Under the pieces are notes generated by a model, which was given only the letters and a program-made list of their open reading frames with translations, was not told the origin of the DNA and made no database searches. The translations under genes and the position numbers were made by a program. 64,000 nt of DNA from JAKACA01 sp052143575 (lineage in GTDB: Bacteria; Actinomycetota; Acidimicrobiia; Acidimicrobiales; Bog-793). Below are positions 16,903-26,403 of this stretch, piece after piece. Every line of letters begins with the position of its first letter. Position 1 is the first letter of the stretch. The stretch lies in NCBI GenBank assembly GCA_052143575.1, contig JBKQSP010000025.1, positions 17,766-81,765 on the forward strand, read 5' to 3'.

Positions 16903-19900
16903 GTGGGCGAGTTGTTCGGTGGATTGCTCCGGCAGCACCGTTTGGACGCGAGCCTCACCCAGGAGGCACTCGCCGAGCGGGCGTCACTCAGCGCCACGGC
17001 GATCGGAGCCCTCGAGCGGGGCAGGAATCTCACACCGCGGCTCTCGACCGTACGCCAGCTTGCCCGCGCCCTCGAGCTCGATGCGGAGGAGTTGGCCGCC
17101 CTCGCCCGGGCGGCGGCGGTGGACACCGACCGGCCCTCGGGGGCTCGGTCGAGCCCTCGGACAGCCGGCGCTGCTGAGGCGGTCGCCAGTCCCGCGAGGG
17201 CCGAGGCCGGTCTCGCCGTCGCCGAGGCAGGTGTGCTCTCGGGGCGCCCGCTGGCAGCGCCCGCCTCCTCCGAGCGGGATGGGGCGGCCGTTTCGCTCCC
17301 GCCGGCGGTGGGGCGGCGGTGGCGAACGGAGTTCACGGGGCGCTCGCAAGAGCTGGCCCGCCTGCTGGGCGATTGGGGACGGCGACGGCGAATGATCGAG
17401 GTGATCGGCGAGCCGGGCATCGGCAAGACGCGCCTCGTCACCGAGCTCGCCCGCCATGTCCACGAGGGGGGAGCCACCGTGCTGTGGGGTCGCTGCACGG
17501 AGGAGCGCCTCGGCGCCTACCTCCCCTTCGTCGAAGTGCTGCGGCATCTGGTCGACCACGCGGATCCGGAGGCCTTGAAACGGGCGGTCGGTACCTGTGG
17601 TGAGCTTGCCCGCCTCCTGCCCGAGCTCGCCGCCCACGTCGGCGCCCTGCCGGGACCCACGCGGGCGGAGGCGGACACCGAGCAGCGCCTCCTCTTCGAG
17701 GCGGTCGCCGGCCTTCTCGTCCCTTGGTTGCCCATGCTGCTCGTGATCGACGACCTGCACTGGGCCGACGAGGCCAGCCTCAGCCTCCTCGGCTACCTCT
17801 TGCGCGACCACGCTCTTCAGGGCCTCGTCATCGTGGCGACGAGCCGCGACGCCGAGCTCGACCCCCGCAAAGCGGGACAGCTGGCAGAGGCAGAACGCCA
17901 TGCCGACTCCACCCGAATCCCCCTTGCCGGGCTGCCCAGCCCCGACCTCGGCTCTCTCGTGTCCGATCTCGTCGGCTCCCTCGTTTCGAGCCAGCTGGTC
18001 GAATCGGTGGCGGAGGCGACCGACGGCAACCCGTTCCTTGCCGAGGAGATGACCGTTCATCTCCTCGACAGCGGGATGATCGCCGACAGCGACCGGGGCG
18101 TCGCCCTGCGAACGGATGCACGGAGCCTCGGCGTGCCCGATCGCGTGCGAAAGACCGTGGTCCGCCGCCTGCTGTCGCTCACCGACGACGGGATGGAGCT
18201 GCTCTCGGTCGGTGCGATCATCGGTCGCGAGTTCGATCTCACCCTTGCCGGCACGGCCGCCGAGCTCTCCGGTGCCGGCCTCGTCGACGCCGCCGACGAC
18301 GGGCTTCTCTCCGGACTCGTCGTCGAAACAGGACCGGGCCGCCTCGCCTTCGCCCACGGCCTCGTACAGGACGCCGTCGGCCATCGCCTCTCGCACGCCC
18401 GCCGAGCCACCTTCCATCGTCGCGTGGCGGTGGCCTTGGAGAGCCGGCCGGTTGAAGCCAGCGTGGTGGCCGACCTGGCGCGGCACTGGGCGGCCGTGGC
18501 GGCGGTGGATCCCTCGGCGAGCACGACGGCGGCGAGATGGGCGGTGGCGGCCGGCGACGTCGCCCTTGCTGCGGCGGCGGCAGACGAGGCGATCGCCCGT
18601 TTTGAGGAGGCCTCCAACCTCTGGGCCGTCTCCACGAGCGGACATGCCGACGCCCTCGTGCGGCTCGGGCATGCCCTGCAATACGGCGGCCGCGCCGAGG
18701 AGGCTGACAGCCGCTTCCGGGAGGCGAGCCAGCTCGCCTTGGCCCTCGGGGACGTCCAGCTGCAGGCACGGGCCGCCATCGGGCTCGGCCGCCGCTACCC
18801 GTACTGGGAGACCGACTCCGAGCGGATCGAGGTGATGGAGGCAGCCCTCGACCGGCTGCCGCTCGAGGCGGCCCTCCCCCGCCTCACCCTGAAGGGGCTG
18901 CTCGTCACACACCTGATCAGCGGCTTCCACCCTGCCGAAGCGGAACGGCGGGACGAGCTGGCGGCTGAGCTTGCGTCCACCGCCCAAGACCCCGCCACTG
19001 GCACGGAGGCGCTCCTGTCACTCGGGCAGACGCGCATCTACGACTGCATCGAGGACCCGGCCGTCCTCGCTCCGGTCGCCGACCGGCTCGTCGGCGTCGC
19101 CCTCGAGCGCAACGACCTGCGCGTGCTCGCCGGGGCCCGTTTCGCGCAGGCGCTGGCGGCACTCGATTGCGGGGATCGTGAGGCGATCACCACGGCGACG
19201 GCTCGCTACGGCGAGGTCGCCCATGAGCTCGACGACCCCCGCGAGCAGAGCCAGGCAGCCATGATCCGCTCCGCCATCGCCTTCGTCGAAGGGCGCTACG
19301 AGGCGGCGGCGGCCCTCTCGGAGGAGGCCGTCCAGCTCGGTCGCGCCAGTGGCGACTTCAACGCCGACCTGCTCTATTACGCCCAGGGACTCCTGCGCGC
19401 CGTGGACCTCGGGCAGGCGGGCGAGGTGCTCGCCCTGCTGCTCGACAGCACCGACTATCAGCACCTCGCCAGCTTCGCCGCCGGCACGGCATTGTGCGCG
19501 GCGCTCGCCGGCCAACACGAGCTTGCACGCGAACACCTGGAGCGGATCGTCCGCACGGGGTTCCAAGGCGTACCTCGCGGGGCCGACTGGCTGGCTCCGA
19601 CCGCCTTCCTCGCCCACACCTGCTCGATCATCGGCGCCACGGCGGAAGCGGAGCCGCTCTTCGAGTCGCTCTCCCGGACACCCTCGGCGATCGTGCGAGT
19701 CGGTCCCCTCGCCGGCTGGTGGGGACCGGTCAGCCACCACCTCGGGTGTCTCGCCCATCTGCTCGGGCGCTTGCAGGAAGCCGACGCTCTCCTCCGCCGC
19801 GCCCTGGCGGCCGAGGAGCACATGCGGGCCCGCCCCTTCCAGGCGCGCACGCTGGCACAGCTCGCCTGCGTCGTGGCGCCTTCCGATCCGGAGCAGGCCG

Positions 19901-20025
19901 CCCGCCTGGGCCGGGAGGCGACGACGGCGGCTCAGGAGATCGGCGCCGCCGGCATCGTCGCAGAGGTCGAGGGCCTGCTCGCCACAGCGGCCATGACGAC
20001 AGCCGAACAAGCAGCCCGTCCCTGA
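16903..20025 (+). CDS. XRE HTH-NTPase (STAND-like) transcriptional regulator with tetratricopeptide-like C-terminus
   Basis: 1040 residues from GTG 16903. An XRE helix-turn-helix is at about 1-70 (LTQEALAERASLSATAIGALERGRN), followed by a linker rich in Ala and Pro. An AAA/NTPase module follows, with Walker A GEPGIGKTRL at about residue 168 and Walker B LLVIDDLHWADE at about 280. The remaining 550 residues are helical repeats resembling TPRs. The NTPase closely resembles LuxR-type LAL regulators, but the C-terminal LuxR helix-turn-helix is absent and the DNA-binding domain sits at the front. Such proteins sense a ligand or protein partner and switch on ATP binding. It diverges from the ECF sigma factor. 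Confidence 0.85.
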   Translation: MGELFGGLLRQHRLDASLTQEALAERASLSATAIGALERGRNLTPRLSTVRQLARALELDAEELAALARAAAVDTDRPSGARSSPRTAGAAEAVASPARAEAGLAVAEAGVLSGRPLAAPASSERDGAAVSLPPAVGRRWRTEFTGRSQELARLLGDWGRRRRMIEVIGEPGIGKTRLVTELARHVHEGGATVLWGRCTEERLGAYLPFVEVLRHLVDHADPEALKRAVGTCGELARLLPELAAHVGALPGPTRAEADTEQRLLFEAVAGLLVPWLPMLLVIDDLHWADEASLSLLGYLLRDHALQGLVIVATSRDAELDPRKAGQLAEAERHADSTRIPLAGLPSPDLGSLVSDLVGSLVSSQLVESVAEATDGNPFLAEEMTVHLLDSGMIADSDRGVALRTDARSLGVPDRVRKTVVRRLLSLTDDGMELLSVGAIIGREFDLTLAGTAAELSGAGLVDAADDGLLSGLVVETGPGRLAFAHGLVQDAVGHRLSHARRATFHRRVAVALESRPVEASVVADLARHWAAVAAVDPSASTTAARWAVAAGDVALAAAAADEAIARFEEASNLWAVSTSGHADALVRLGHALQYGGRAEEADSRFREASQLALALGDVQLQARAAIGLGRRYPYWETDSERIEVMEAALDRLPLEAALPRLTLKGLLVTHLISGFHPAEAERRDELAAELASTAQDPATGTEALLSLGQTRIYDCIEDPAVLAPVADRLVGVALERNDLRVLAGARFAQALAALDCGDREAITTATARYGEVAHELDDPREQSQAAMIRSAIAFVEGRYEAAAALSEEAVQLGRASGDFNADLLYYAQGLLRAVDLGQAGEVLALLLDSTDYQHLASFAAGTALCAALAGQHELAREHLERIVRTGFQGVPRGADWLAPTAFLAHTCSIIGATAEAEPLFESLSRTPSAIVRVGPLAGWWGPVSHHLGCLAHLLGRLQEADALLRRALAAEEHMRARPFQARTLAQLACVVAPSDPEQAARLGREATTAAQEIGAAGIVAEVEGLLATAAMTTAEQAARP

Positions 20026-20155
20026 GGCGGACAGGGCCGAGGCGTCGCTCTGTCGCTGACGTGCGTCAATGACCTGCGGCTCCCGGCGCCGCCAGCTGCG
20101 GGCGTGGGCTGGCGGTTTCTCAAGTTGCTGCAGCGGGACGCCGATACTTTGACCG

Positions 20156-22477
20156 GTGCTGTCGACGAAAACTTCAGTTCGGGGCAGCGCTCGACCCAAG
20201 ACGACTCGCGGGCGTTCGGTCCTCTGGTTCACCTACGCCGTGCTCGGGCTCTTGCTCCTCGCCTACCTGGCGCTGCTGATCGAGCGCGGACAGCGGGGGA
20301 CCTCGACGGCCGTCGGCGGCTGGGGTGTCGACGCCTTCGAGATGGTGGCGAGCTTCCTCTGCATGGCGAGGGGCCTGCAGCGACGACGCGGCCGGGCTGC
20401 TGCCCTTATCCTCGGCTGCGGCCTGCTCGTGTGGGCGATCGGCGACACGGTTCTCACGATCGAGTCGCTCGGAGGCGCCACACCCCCGACGCCGTCGCTC
20501 GCCGACGTCTTCTACCTGAGCTTCTATCCCCTTGCCTACATCGCCGTCGTGCTCTTCATGCGGGGGCAGGTGCGCCGGCTGACGGCGCCGAACTGGCTCG
20601 ACGGCGCCGTGGCGGGACTGGGGGTTTCCGCTGTGTGCGCCGCCTTCGCCTTCCACTCCATCCTCGTCTCCACCGGCGGGAGTGTGGCTGAGACCGTCAC
20701 GAACCTCGCCTACCCGATCGGGGATCTCCTCCTCCTGGCGCTCGTCGTCGGCGGCACAGCCGTCCTCTCCGACGGCCGGAAAGCCCCGTGGCTGCTGCTT
20801 GCGAGCGGGATCGCCCTCAACGTCGCGGGCGACACGTTCAATCTGTTCCAGACGACAGCGGGGGCTTCCGACGTCGGGCAGATCTTCAACGAAATCGCCT
20901 GGCCGACGGCCATCCTCATCATGTCCATGGCCGTCTGGCTTCGCCCGCAGGCGTCCGATCTCGTTGCTCACGAGCGCCCCTCCGGCTTCGTGCTTCCCGG
21001 CCTCGGCGCGGCCTCGGGCTTGGCGGTCCTGTTCACCGGCAGCATGCACCACGTCGGGCGGATCGCCCTCGCCCTTGCCATGGGGACCTTGGCGGCGGTC
21101 GGCCTTCGCATGATCCTGTCCGTGCGGACGTTGCGGAGCATCACGGAGGAACGACACCGCCAGTCGGTCACCGACCATCTGACCGGCCTCGGTAACCGGC
21201 GCCACCTCTTCAGCGTCCTCGAGGCGTTCTTCCACGATCTCGCCGATCCACTCATCCCGGCTCGCGCCCTCGCCTTCTTGTTCATCGACCTCGACCACTT
21301 CAAGGAGATCAATGACTCCTTCGGCCATCCGGCCGGCGACGAGCTGTTGCGGCAGCTCGGACCGCGGCTGCGGGCGTGCCTGCGGTCTTCCGACGTCCTC
21401 GTGCGCCTCGGGGGCGACGAATTCGCCGTCGTCCTCGTCGACGCCGATGCGGACCACGCCACGGAGGTAGCTCACCGGCTCGCACGCAGTCTCAACGAGC
21501 CGTTCGCTCTCGACGTCGTGAGAGCCTCCGTCGCCGGCAGCATCGGCATCGCCATGGCGCCGGCCGACGCCGAGGACAGCACCGAGCTGCTCCGCTGCTC
21601 GGACGTCGCCATGTACCGGGCGAAGCTGGGAGATCTGCCCGTCGCCCGATACCAGCGCGATCTCGACACGGGCTCGAGCCCGCTGCTCCTGGTGGAGGAG
21701 CTGCGGACGGCGGTCGTGACGGGAGAGCTCGTCTTGCACTATCAGCCGCAGCTCGAGATGCGCTCCGGTGAGATCGTGGCTCTCGAAGCGCTCATTCGCT
21801 GGCCGCACCCGCGCCTCGGCATCGTGCCGCCGCTCAAGTTCCTCCCTCTCGCCGAAGACGCCGGGCTCATGCGACCGCTCACGGCGTGGGTTCTGCGCGA
21901 AGCCCTCGCCCAATGTGCCCGCTGGCGTGCGGAGGGGCACGACGTGGCGATCTCCGTCAACATCTCCACCTCGAACCTCCTCGACATCGGCTTCACCGAC
22001 CTCGTCGGCTCGCTCCTCGAGCGTCACGGCCTGCCGCCGGAGGCGCTCGTCCTCGAGATGACCGAAACGAGCATCATCTCGGACTTCGACCGAGCGAGCC
22101 AGGTCATCGAAGAGCTGCGCGATCTCGGGCTGATCGTGTCGATCGACGATTTCGGTGCGGGCTTCACCTCGCTCGCCTACTTGAGCAGCCTGGCGGTCGG
22201 CGAGCTCAAGCTCGACCGGACGTTCATCACGGGACTGGCGAGCGGCGAGCGGAGACGGGATCCCGAGCTCGTGCGAGCCACCATCGATCTCGGCCATGCC
22301 CTCGGCCTCCGGGTCGTCGCCGAGGGGGTAGAGGACAAGGCCACCCTCGAGCTGCTGTACGACCTCGGCTGCGACTTGGCGCAGGGCTACTGCATCAGCC
22401 GGCCGAAGCCGGCCGATGAGACGTTCTTCGAAACGCCCCTCGAGACCGGGCGACCCGTGCTGGCCGTGAGCGGCTGA
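20156..22477 (+). CDS. Membrane-bound GGDEF-EAL protein (c-di-GMP synthase/phosphodiesterase)
   Basis: 773 residues. About 300 N-terminal residues form eight or so membrane helices without a sensor fold I can name. The GGDEF domain (about 335-495) has intact LGGDEF with RSSD five residues ahead (I-site). The EAL domain (about 520-765) has EALIRW, DDFGAG, KLDRTF and AEGVED, which are the metal- and substrate-binding elements. Both activities are therefore possible on sequence. The GTG start lacks a clear ribosome-binding site. It is followed by a convergent phosphotransferase gene. Confidence 0.9.
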   Translation: MLSTKTSVRGSARPKTTRGRSVLWFTYAVLGLLLLAYLALLIERGQRGTSTAVGGWGVDAFEMVASFLCMARGLQRRRGRAAALILGCGLLVWAIGDTVLTIESLGGATPPTPSLADVFYLSFYPLAYIAVVLFMRGQVRRLTAPNWLDGAVAGLGVSAVCAAFAFHSILVSTGGSVAETVTNLAYPIGDLLLLALVVGGTAVLSDGRKAPWLLLASGIALNVAGDTFNLFQTTAGASDVGQIFNEIAWPTAILIMSMAVWLRPQASDLVAHERPSGFVLPGLGAASGLAVLFTGSMHHVGRIALALAMGTLAAVGLRMILSVRTLRSITEERHRQSVTDHLTGLGNRRHLFSVLEAFFHDLADPLIPARALAFLFIDLDHFKEINDSFGHPAGDELLRQLGPRLRACLRSSDVLVRLGGDEFAVVLVDADADHATEVAHRLARSLNEPFALDVVRASVAGSIGIAMAPADAEDSTELLRCSDVAMYRAKLGDLPVARYQRDLDTGSSPLLLVEELRTAVVTGELVLHYQPQLEMRSGEIVALEALIRWPHPRLGIVPPLKFLPLAEDAGLMRPLTAWVLREALAQCARWRAEGHDVAISVNISTSNLLDIGFTDLVGSLLERHGLPPEALVLEMTETSIISDFDRASQVIEELRDLGLIVSIDDFGAGFTSLAYLSSLAVGELKLDRTFITGLASGERRRDPELVRATIDLGHALGLRVVAEGVEDKATLELLYDLGCDLAQGYCISRPKPADETFFETPLETGRPVLAVSG

Positions 22478-22496
22478 GCTGCGGCTCGCACGTGCA

Positions 22497-23690
22497 CTAG
22501 AGCTCCGCTGCCCGCCCCGCCAGCTCCGATGCCACCTGCAGAGCGGGCATGACATCGCCCACGTGGTAGATCTGCTCCGACGGCTCGATGTTGTCCAGGA
22601 ACGCCTGGTAGGTAGCCGCCACTCGCAGGGCTGCCAACGGCTGCAGGAGGGCCCACGCCCTCGGGGCATCTGCTGCGGGGACGGCACGGCCCCAGGCTGC
22701 CAGCCAGTGCCGTTCCAGCGGCACGCTCTCCGACTCCCCGAGGCGCCCGAGGACGGCGAGGTCGAGGAGGGGGTGACCGACGCGGGAGTCGCCCCAGTCG
22801 AACCAGATGGGCGGCTCGACGCCAATGCGGGCGTTTCCGGCATGTGCATCCCCGTGTACGAGGACCTCGCCGAGCCCGCAGGCGTCGATGGCCGCCGCTC
22901 GCCGGCCGAGTCCGTCCAGCAGGCGGAGCAGTCGTCCGTCGTTCGGGGCGCGCCTGGCGACGACTGCGGTCAGCTGGTCGGTGAGGGCGCCCCAGCGTCC
23001 GTCGGGCACACCGACGGCGAGGAACGTGGCCGTGAGGCTGGCGCTGCGCAGCTGCAGGTCGACGAGGTCGTCGATCAGGCGTCGCTGCTCGTCGATGGTC
23101 GCGTCGAACCCGTCGCGTCCCGGTAGCTCGGCGAGGAGTATGCGATGACCGTCCGCAGCCAGCAGCTGGGGTGTACCACGTTCCTCGAGCACCTGAAGGA
23201 CCGCCGCCTCGTGGCGAAAGAACGCCGGCACGCATTTCAACCACACCGTTTGGCGGCGCGTCGGGATCGACCAGATGGACGAGAGGTTCCATGTGCGGTG
23301 CTGTCGCGCCGGACCGGTCGGCCGTACGACGCCGGCCGCCCACTCGAGGTCGGCAGCGGGACCTCCCGGGCGCGCCCAGGGCATCCGCAACCGATGATCG
23401 CTGAGCAGCTCTTGGGAGGGGCTCAATGCTGGAGCCCGGCTTCTGCTCTCGATCTCGGCCAGGTAGCGAACGTGCCCACCCGTCACGGCGCCGGCGCCCG
23501 GAGGCCCCGGAGCGCTCGCCTGCAGGATGCGGAGGACGTGCAGGGCTGGGAAGCGCCGGCTGATCGGCTCGACGTCCTGCCACCATGGCGTCTCGACCTC
23601 GAACGGCTCCGTCTCGCCAAGGACCGCCCCGGCGCGATCGCATACCACCACGGTGACCGAGCGGCCCGTCAGCCTGCGCACGGCCGCCAA
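22497..23690 (-). CDS. Phosphotransferase, aminoglycoside phosphotransferase (APH) fold
   Basis: 397 residues if TTG 23690 is the start; GTG at 23681 is an equally good alternative, and no strong ribosome site helps. The C-terminal half has Brenner's motif VHGDAHAGN and the DFG-equivalent FDWGDSRVGHPLLDLAVL, both typical of the APH/choline kinase family. The first 150 residues are poorly conserved. Many family members phosphorylate metabolites rather than antibiotics, so resistance should not be inferred. It is divergent from the hydrolase gene at 23739, with 48 bases between. Confidence 0.83.
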   Translation of the reverse strand: MAAVRRLTGRSVTVVVCDRAGAVLGETEPFEVETPWWQDVEPISRRFPALHVLRILQASAPGPPGAGAVTGGHVRYLAEIESRSRAPALSPSQELLSDHRLRMPWARPGGPAADLEWAAGVVRPTGPARQHRTWNLSSIWSIPTRRQTVWLKCVPAFFRHEAAVLQVLEERGTPQLLAADGHRILLAELPGRDGFDATIDEQRRLIDDLVDLQLRSASLTATFLAVGVPDGRWGALTDQLTAVVARRAPNDGRLLRLLDGLGRRAAAIDACGLGEVLVHGDAHAGNARIGVEPPIWFDWGDSRVGHPLLDLAVLGRLGESESVPLERHWLAAWGRAVPAADAPRAWALLQPLAALRVAATYQAFLDNIEPSEQIYHVGDVMPALQVASELAGRAAEL

Positions 23691-23738
23691 CCTATGCCGG
23701 CTTCGCCCCCATGGCGTCCGTCCTCATAGGCTCATGCC

Positions 23739-24644
23739 ATGACCGAGGTCTCCCGCACCGTGCCGGCACATGGCATCGAGCTCGCCTGCGAGTCCTTCGG
23801 TGAGCCGGACGACTCACCGATCGTCCTCATCATGGGCCTCGGGGCGCAGATGATCGCCTGGCCAGACGAGCTGTGCAGGCTTCTGGCGGACGCCGGGTAC
23901 TTCGTCGTGCGCTTCGACAATCGGGATGCCGGCCTCTCGAGCCACCTCCGAGACCGTGGCGCGCCGACGCCCGTGGCCGTGCTCACGCGCCGCTCCCGTC
24001 CGCCCTACTCGATCGACGACATGGCCGACGACACGGCGGGGCTGTTGCGGGCGCTCGACGTGGCGCCGGCGCACGTCGTCGGTGCATCGATGGGGGGCTT
24101 CATCGCCCAGGCGCTCGCCTTGCGGCATCCGGAGAAGGTCCGCAGCTTGAGCCTCATCATGACCTCGACCGGTTCGCGTCTCGTCGGCCATCCCCGGCTC
24201 AGCGTTGCCGCTCGCCTCACGCGTCGTCGGCCGGAGCTCGATCGCGAGGCGGCCATCAACTCCGTCGTGGAGACGTTCCGGCTCATCGGGTCGCCCGGCT
24301 ACCCCTTCGACGAGGCGCGCATGCGCGACCTCGCCGGGCGCTCCTACGACCGTGCGTACGATCCGGGCGGCGTGCTCCGTCAACTCGCTGCGGTCGCCAC
24401 CCAACCGGATCGGTCTCGGCGGCTCTCCGCCCTCGGCGTCCCGACCGTCGTCATACATGGCATGGACGACCCGCTCGTCGCTGTGAGCGGTGGACGAGCG
24501 CTCGCCAAGTCGATACCGGGTGCACGTTTCGTGGGCTTCCCCGGCATGGGACACGACCTGCCTCGGGAGCTCTGGCCCCGCTTGGCCGAAGTGATCTGCG
24601 CGACGGCGGCGGCCGCAGATGCGCAGGGTTCCGTTACGCCGTAG
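23739..24644 (+). CDS. Alpha/beta hydrolase
   Basis: 301 residues. The nucleophile elbow GASMGG places Ser117. The acid is Asp243 or Asp244 (MDDPLV) and the base His272 (GMGHD), a complete catalytic triad. The oxyanion region is IMGLGAQM. The early RFDNRDAGLSS segment is typical of a widespread group of soluble esterase or hydrolase proteins also seen near anthracycline methylesterases. The substrate is unknown. It converges with the MFS gene, seven bases between the stops. Confidence 0.9.
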   Translation: MTEVSRTVPAHGIELACESFGEPDDSPIVLIMGLGAQMIAWPDELCRLLADAGYFVVRFDNRDAGLSSHLRDRGAPTPVAVLTRRSRPPYSIDDMADDTAGLLRALDVAPAHVVGASMGGFIAQALALRHPEKVRSLSLIMTSTGSRLVGHPRLSVAARLTRRRPELDREAAINSVVETFRLIGSPGYPFDEARMRDLAGRSYDRAYDPGGVLRQLAAVATQPDRSRRLSALGVPTVVIHGMDDPLVAVSGGRALAKSIPGARFVGFPGMGHDLPRELWPRLAEVICATAAAADAQGSVTP

Positions 24645-24651
24645 CGCAGCC

Positions 24652-25977
24652 TCAGCTCGGCGAGGAGGCGTCGGCCGGCGGCACTGCGGTCGTGGGGGAG
24701 GTCACGGTACTGACGTTCCCAACTCCCGAGCGCCCCAACCGCTGCAGCAACGGGCGTGCGAGAACCGCCGCGATGAGGCACTGTGCCCCACCGGCGAGGA
24801 GGATCGGAAGCCGGAGACCGCCGAGGACGGCGAGAGCTCCTGCAAGGAGCGCACCGACGGGAGCCGCTCCCCAGACGATGCCGCGCCAAGCGGAACCGAC
24901 CCGCCCCATGACCTCGTTCGGTGTCAGCCGTTGCCGCAGCGAGATGGCGACGACGCTGCCGGCGGCTACCGAGAAGCCCACGAGCGTGAAGGCAGCTCCG
25001 GCGAGAAGCCAGGAGTGGGCGAGGGCCATGACGATGTAGGCAGCGCCGGAAACCACCGCTGCGCAGACAAGCGTGGAGGCGCTGCCGAGCTTGGTGACGA
25101 TACGGTCCGCCAGCAACGCTCCCGGGACGTTCCCGACGGCGCCAGCAGCCAGGAACACGCCATAGAAGCGGTCGCTCACGCCCCAATCGTGCGTCGCTAC
25201 GAGAACGAGAATGCCGGCGACCAGACCCTGCAAGCCGGACAAGGCGGCGATCAGGGTGACGAGGACGCGGAGTCGGCGATCGCGGTAGAGCAATCGGGTG
25301 CCATCCCAGACAGAACCACGTGCGGCCGCAGGATCGGGGCGTTGTGTCCGCAGTCCGAGAAGCGCCAGACCGGACGCACCGACAGCCGAGGCGTCGAAAA
25401 CGAACGGCAACAACCGCTTGGCGACGAACGCAGCTGCACCGATGATGGGGCCGAGGAGATGTTCCGTGGCTGCCTCTGTGCCGGTGATCACGCCGTTGGC
25501 TCTGCCGATGCTCTCCGATGCCACGAGTTCGGGCATGGCAGCCTGCGAGCCGGAGTAGTAGAGCGTTCGTGCGGTTCCGTTGGCGAGCACGAACAGGATC
25601 AGCAGAAGCAGCGTCATGTCCCCGAGGCCAACCACGAGGGCCATGCAGCCGAGGAGGACGCCTCGCGCGATGTTGACGGCGGCCATCAGCCGCCCTCGCT
25701 CGTAGCGATCGGAGAGCAGACCCGCCGGGAGGGCTGCCAGCAGCCAGGGCAAGCTGTCCGATGCGACGACCCCGGAGACCGCCAGCGGCCGAGCGTGCGC
25801 CACGACGACCGCAAGCAAGGGCACGGCTCCGTACGCGAAACCATCGCCAGAACTGGCGACGGCGAAGGTGCCCCAGAGATGCCAGAAGCGGCGGCCGAGA
25901 GGGGTCTCCCGCTTGCGATGACGAGGCCGACCCGGCGGGGGACTCCACGCGCGAGCCCCTGTCGTCATACGCCCCAT
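24652..25977 (-). CDS. MFS transporter (12-helix type)
   Basis: 441 residues with about 12 hydrophobic segments and the MFS signature GLLSDRYERGRLMAAVNI between helices 2 and 3. The second half has LADRIVTKLGS at the equivalent loop. It resembles the enterobactin/macrolide exporter-like MFS proteins of actinobacteria; the substrate is unknown. The ATG at 25977 has GAGG five bases upstream; a second in-frame ATG lies three codons later. Its long leader region (to 26430) contains inverted repeats. Confidence 0.88.
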   Translation of the reverse strand: MGRMTTGARAWSPPPGRPRHRKRETPLGRRFWHLWGTFAVASSGDGFAYGAVPLLAVVVAHARPLAVSGVVASDSLPWLLAALPAGLLSDRYERGRLMAAVNIARGVLLGCMALVVGLGDMTLLLLILFVLANGTARTLYYSGSQAAMPELVASESIGRANGVITGTEAATEHLLGPIIGAAAFVAKRLLPFVFDASAVGASGLALLGLRTQRPDPAAARGSVWDGTRLLYRDRRLRVLVTLIAALSGLQGLVAGILVLVATHDWGVSDRFYGVFLAAGAVGNVPGALLADRIVTKLGSASTLVCAAVVSGAAYIVMALAHSWLLAGAAFTLVGFSVAAGSVVAISLRQRLTPNEVMGRVGSAWRGIVWGAAPVGALLAGALAVLGGLRLPILLAGGAQCLIAAVLARPLLQRLGRSGVGNVSTVTSPTTAVPPADASSPS

Positions 25978-26015
25978 CTTGCCTCACGCCGCTGCGACAG
26001 CGCGACAACTAAGAA

Positions 26016-26057
26016 CCGAAGTTCGGAAAGAATTTTCTCCCGAACCGGTAAAATTCT
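26016..26057 (-). promoter_or_regulatory. Inverted repeats upstream of the MFS gene, possible operator
   Basis: A perfect 8-bp inverted repeat, AGAATTTT (26029-26036) and AAAATTCT (26050-26057), flanks a 13-base GC-rich spacer. Next to it lies CCGAA-G-TTCGG (26016-26026). This is an AT-rich island in otherwise very GC-rich sequence, 40-80 bases upstream of the MFS start at 25977, where a promoter and operator would be expected. No regulator gene is adjacent. Confidence 0.45.
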
Positions 26058-26097
26058 CTCAAGTTCCCCTGGCGGGGTCCCGATATACAAGGCGGAA

Positions 26098-26126
26098 ACT
26101 CCGTGCCGGTTCTTCCGGCACAGAGT
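26098..26126. other. Hairpin with 7-bp core stem in MFS leader region
   Basis: GTGCCGG (26103-26109) and CCGGCAC (26115-26121) form a perfect stem with a five-base loop. ACTC/GAGT extends it beyond one mismatch. No T-run follows on either strand, so an intrinsic terminator of the usual form is not supported. Confidence 0.4.
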
Positions 26127-26299
26127 CCCCTGCCATCCAGTGATGTTTCAGTGGTCGAATCCCATCAACCCCAGTGACTGTCACGGCAGGTCATTACGAC
26201 CACCTCCCTTCAGGCAGACGAGGGGGGACCTGGTTCGGGAAGTACAGGGAGGGGAGGTCGTGTCACCGGCCCCCCTCCTTCCCGCGATCAATACTTCCA

Positions 26300-26390
26300 G
26301 GTGAGAGCGCTAATAGCAACCCTTCCGCCCGATTAGGGTCCTTTGGCGGCGTGGGTAGCTGCCCGGATGCCGGTGCCCGGTCTCCGGAAA
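26300..26390. other. Candidate structured RNA element (unidentified)
   Basis: Overlapping complementary segments crowd this block: CTAAT/ATTAG (26310-26314, 26332-26336), ACCC/GGGT (26319-26322, 26336-26339), CCGCC/GGCGG (26325-26329, 26345-26349) and a near-palindrome GGGTAGCTGCCC (26353-26364). Several of these cross each other, so they cannot all form at once. This suggests alternative pairings or a pseudoknot. The strand is undecided. The c-di-GMP riboswitch core (GCAAACC ... GACGCAAAGCC) is not present. Confidence 0.3.
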
Positions 26391-26403
26391 TGAAGTTCCG
26401 CGG

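Noticed and set aside
20174..22849. 891-codon minus-strand frame opposite the GGDEF-EAL gene
   Set aside because: Charged low-complexity translation; no ribosome site and no similarity.
22497..23690. Antibiotic resistance gene (aminoglycoside phosphotransferase)
   Set aside because: Only the general APH fold motifs are seen; no resistance-subfamily signature or mobile context.
26300..26390. Cyclic di-GMP-I riboswitch next to GGDEF gene
   Set aside because: The conserved GCAAACC and GACGCAAAGCC core is absent on both strands, although part of the block vaguely resembles the 3' side.
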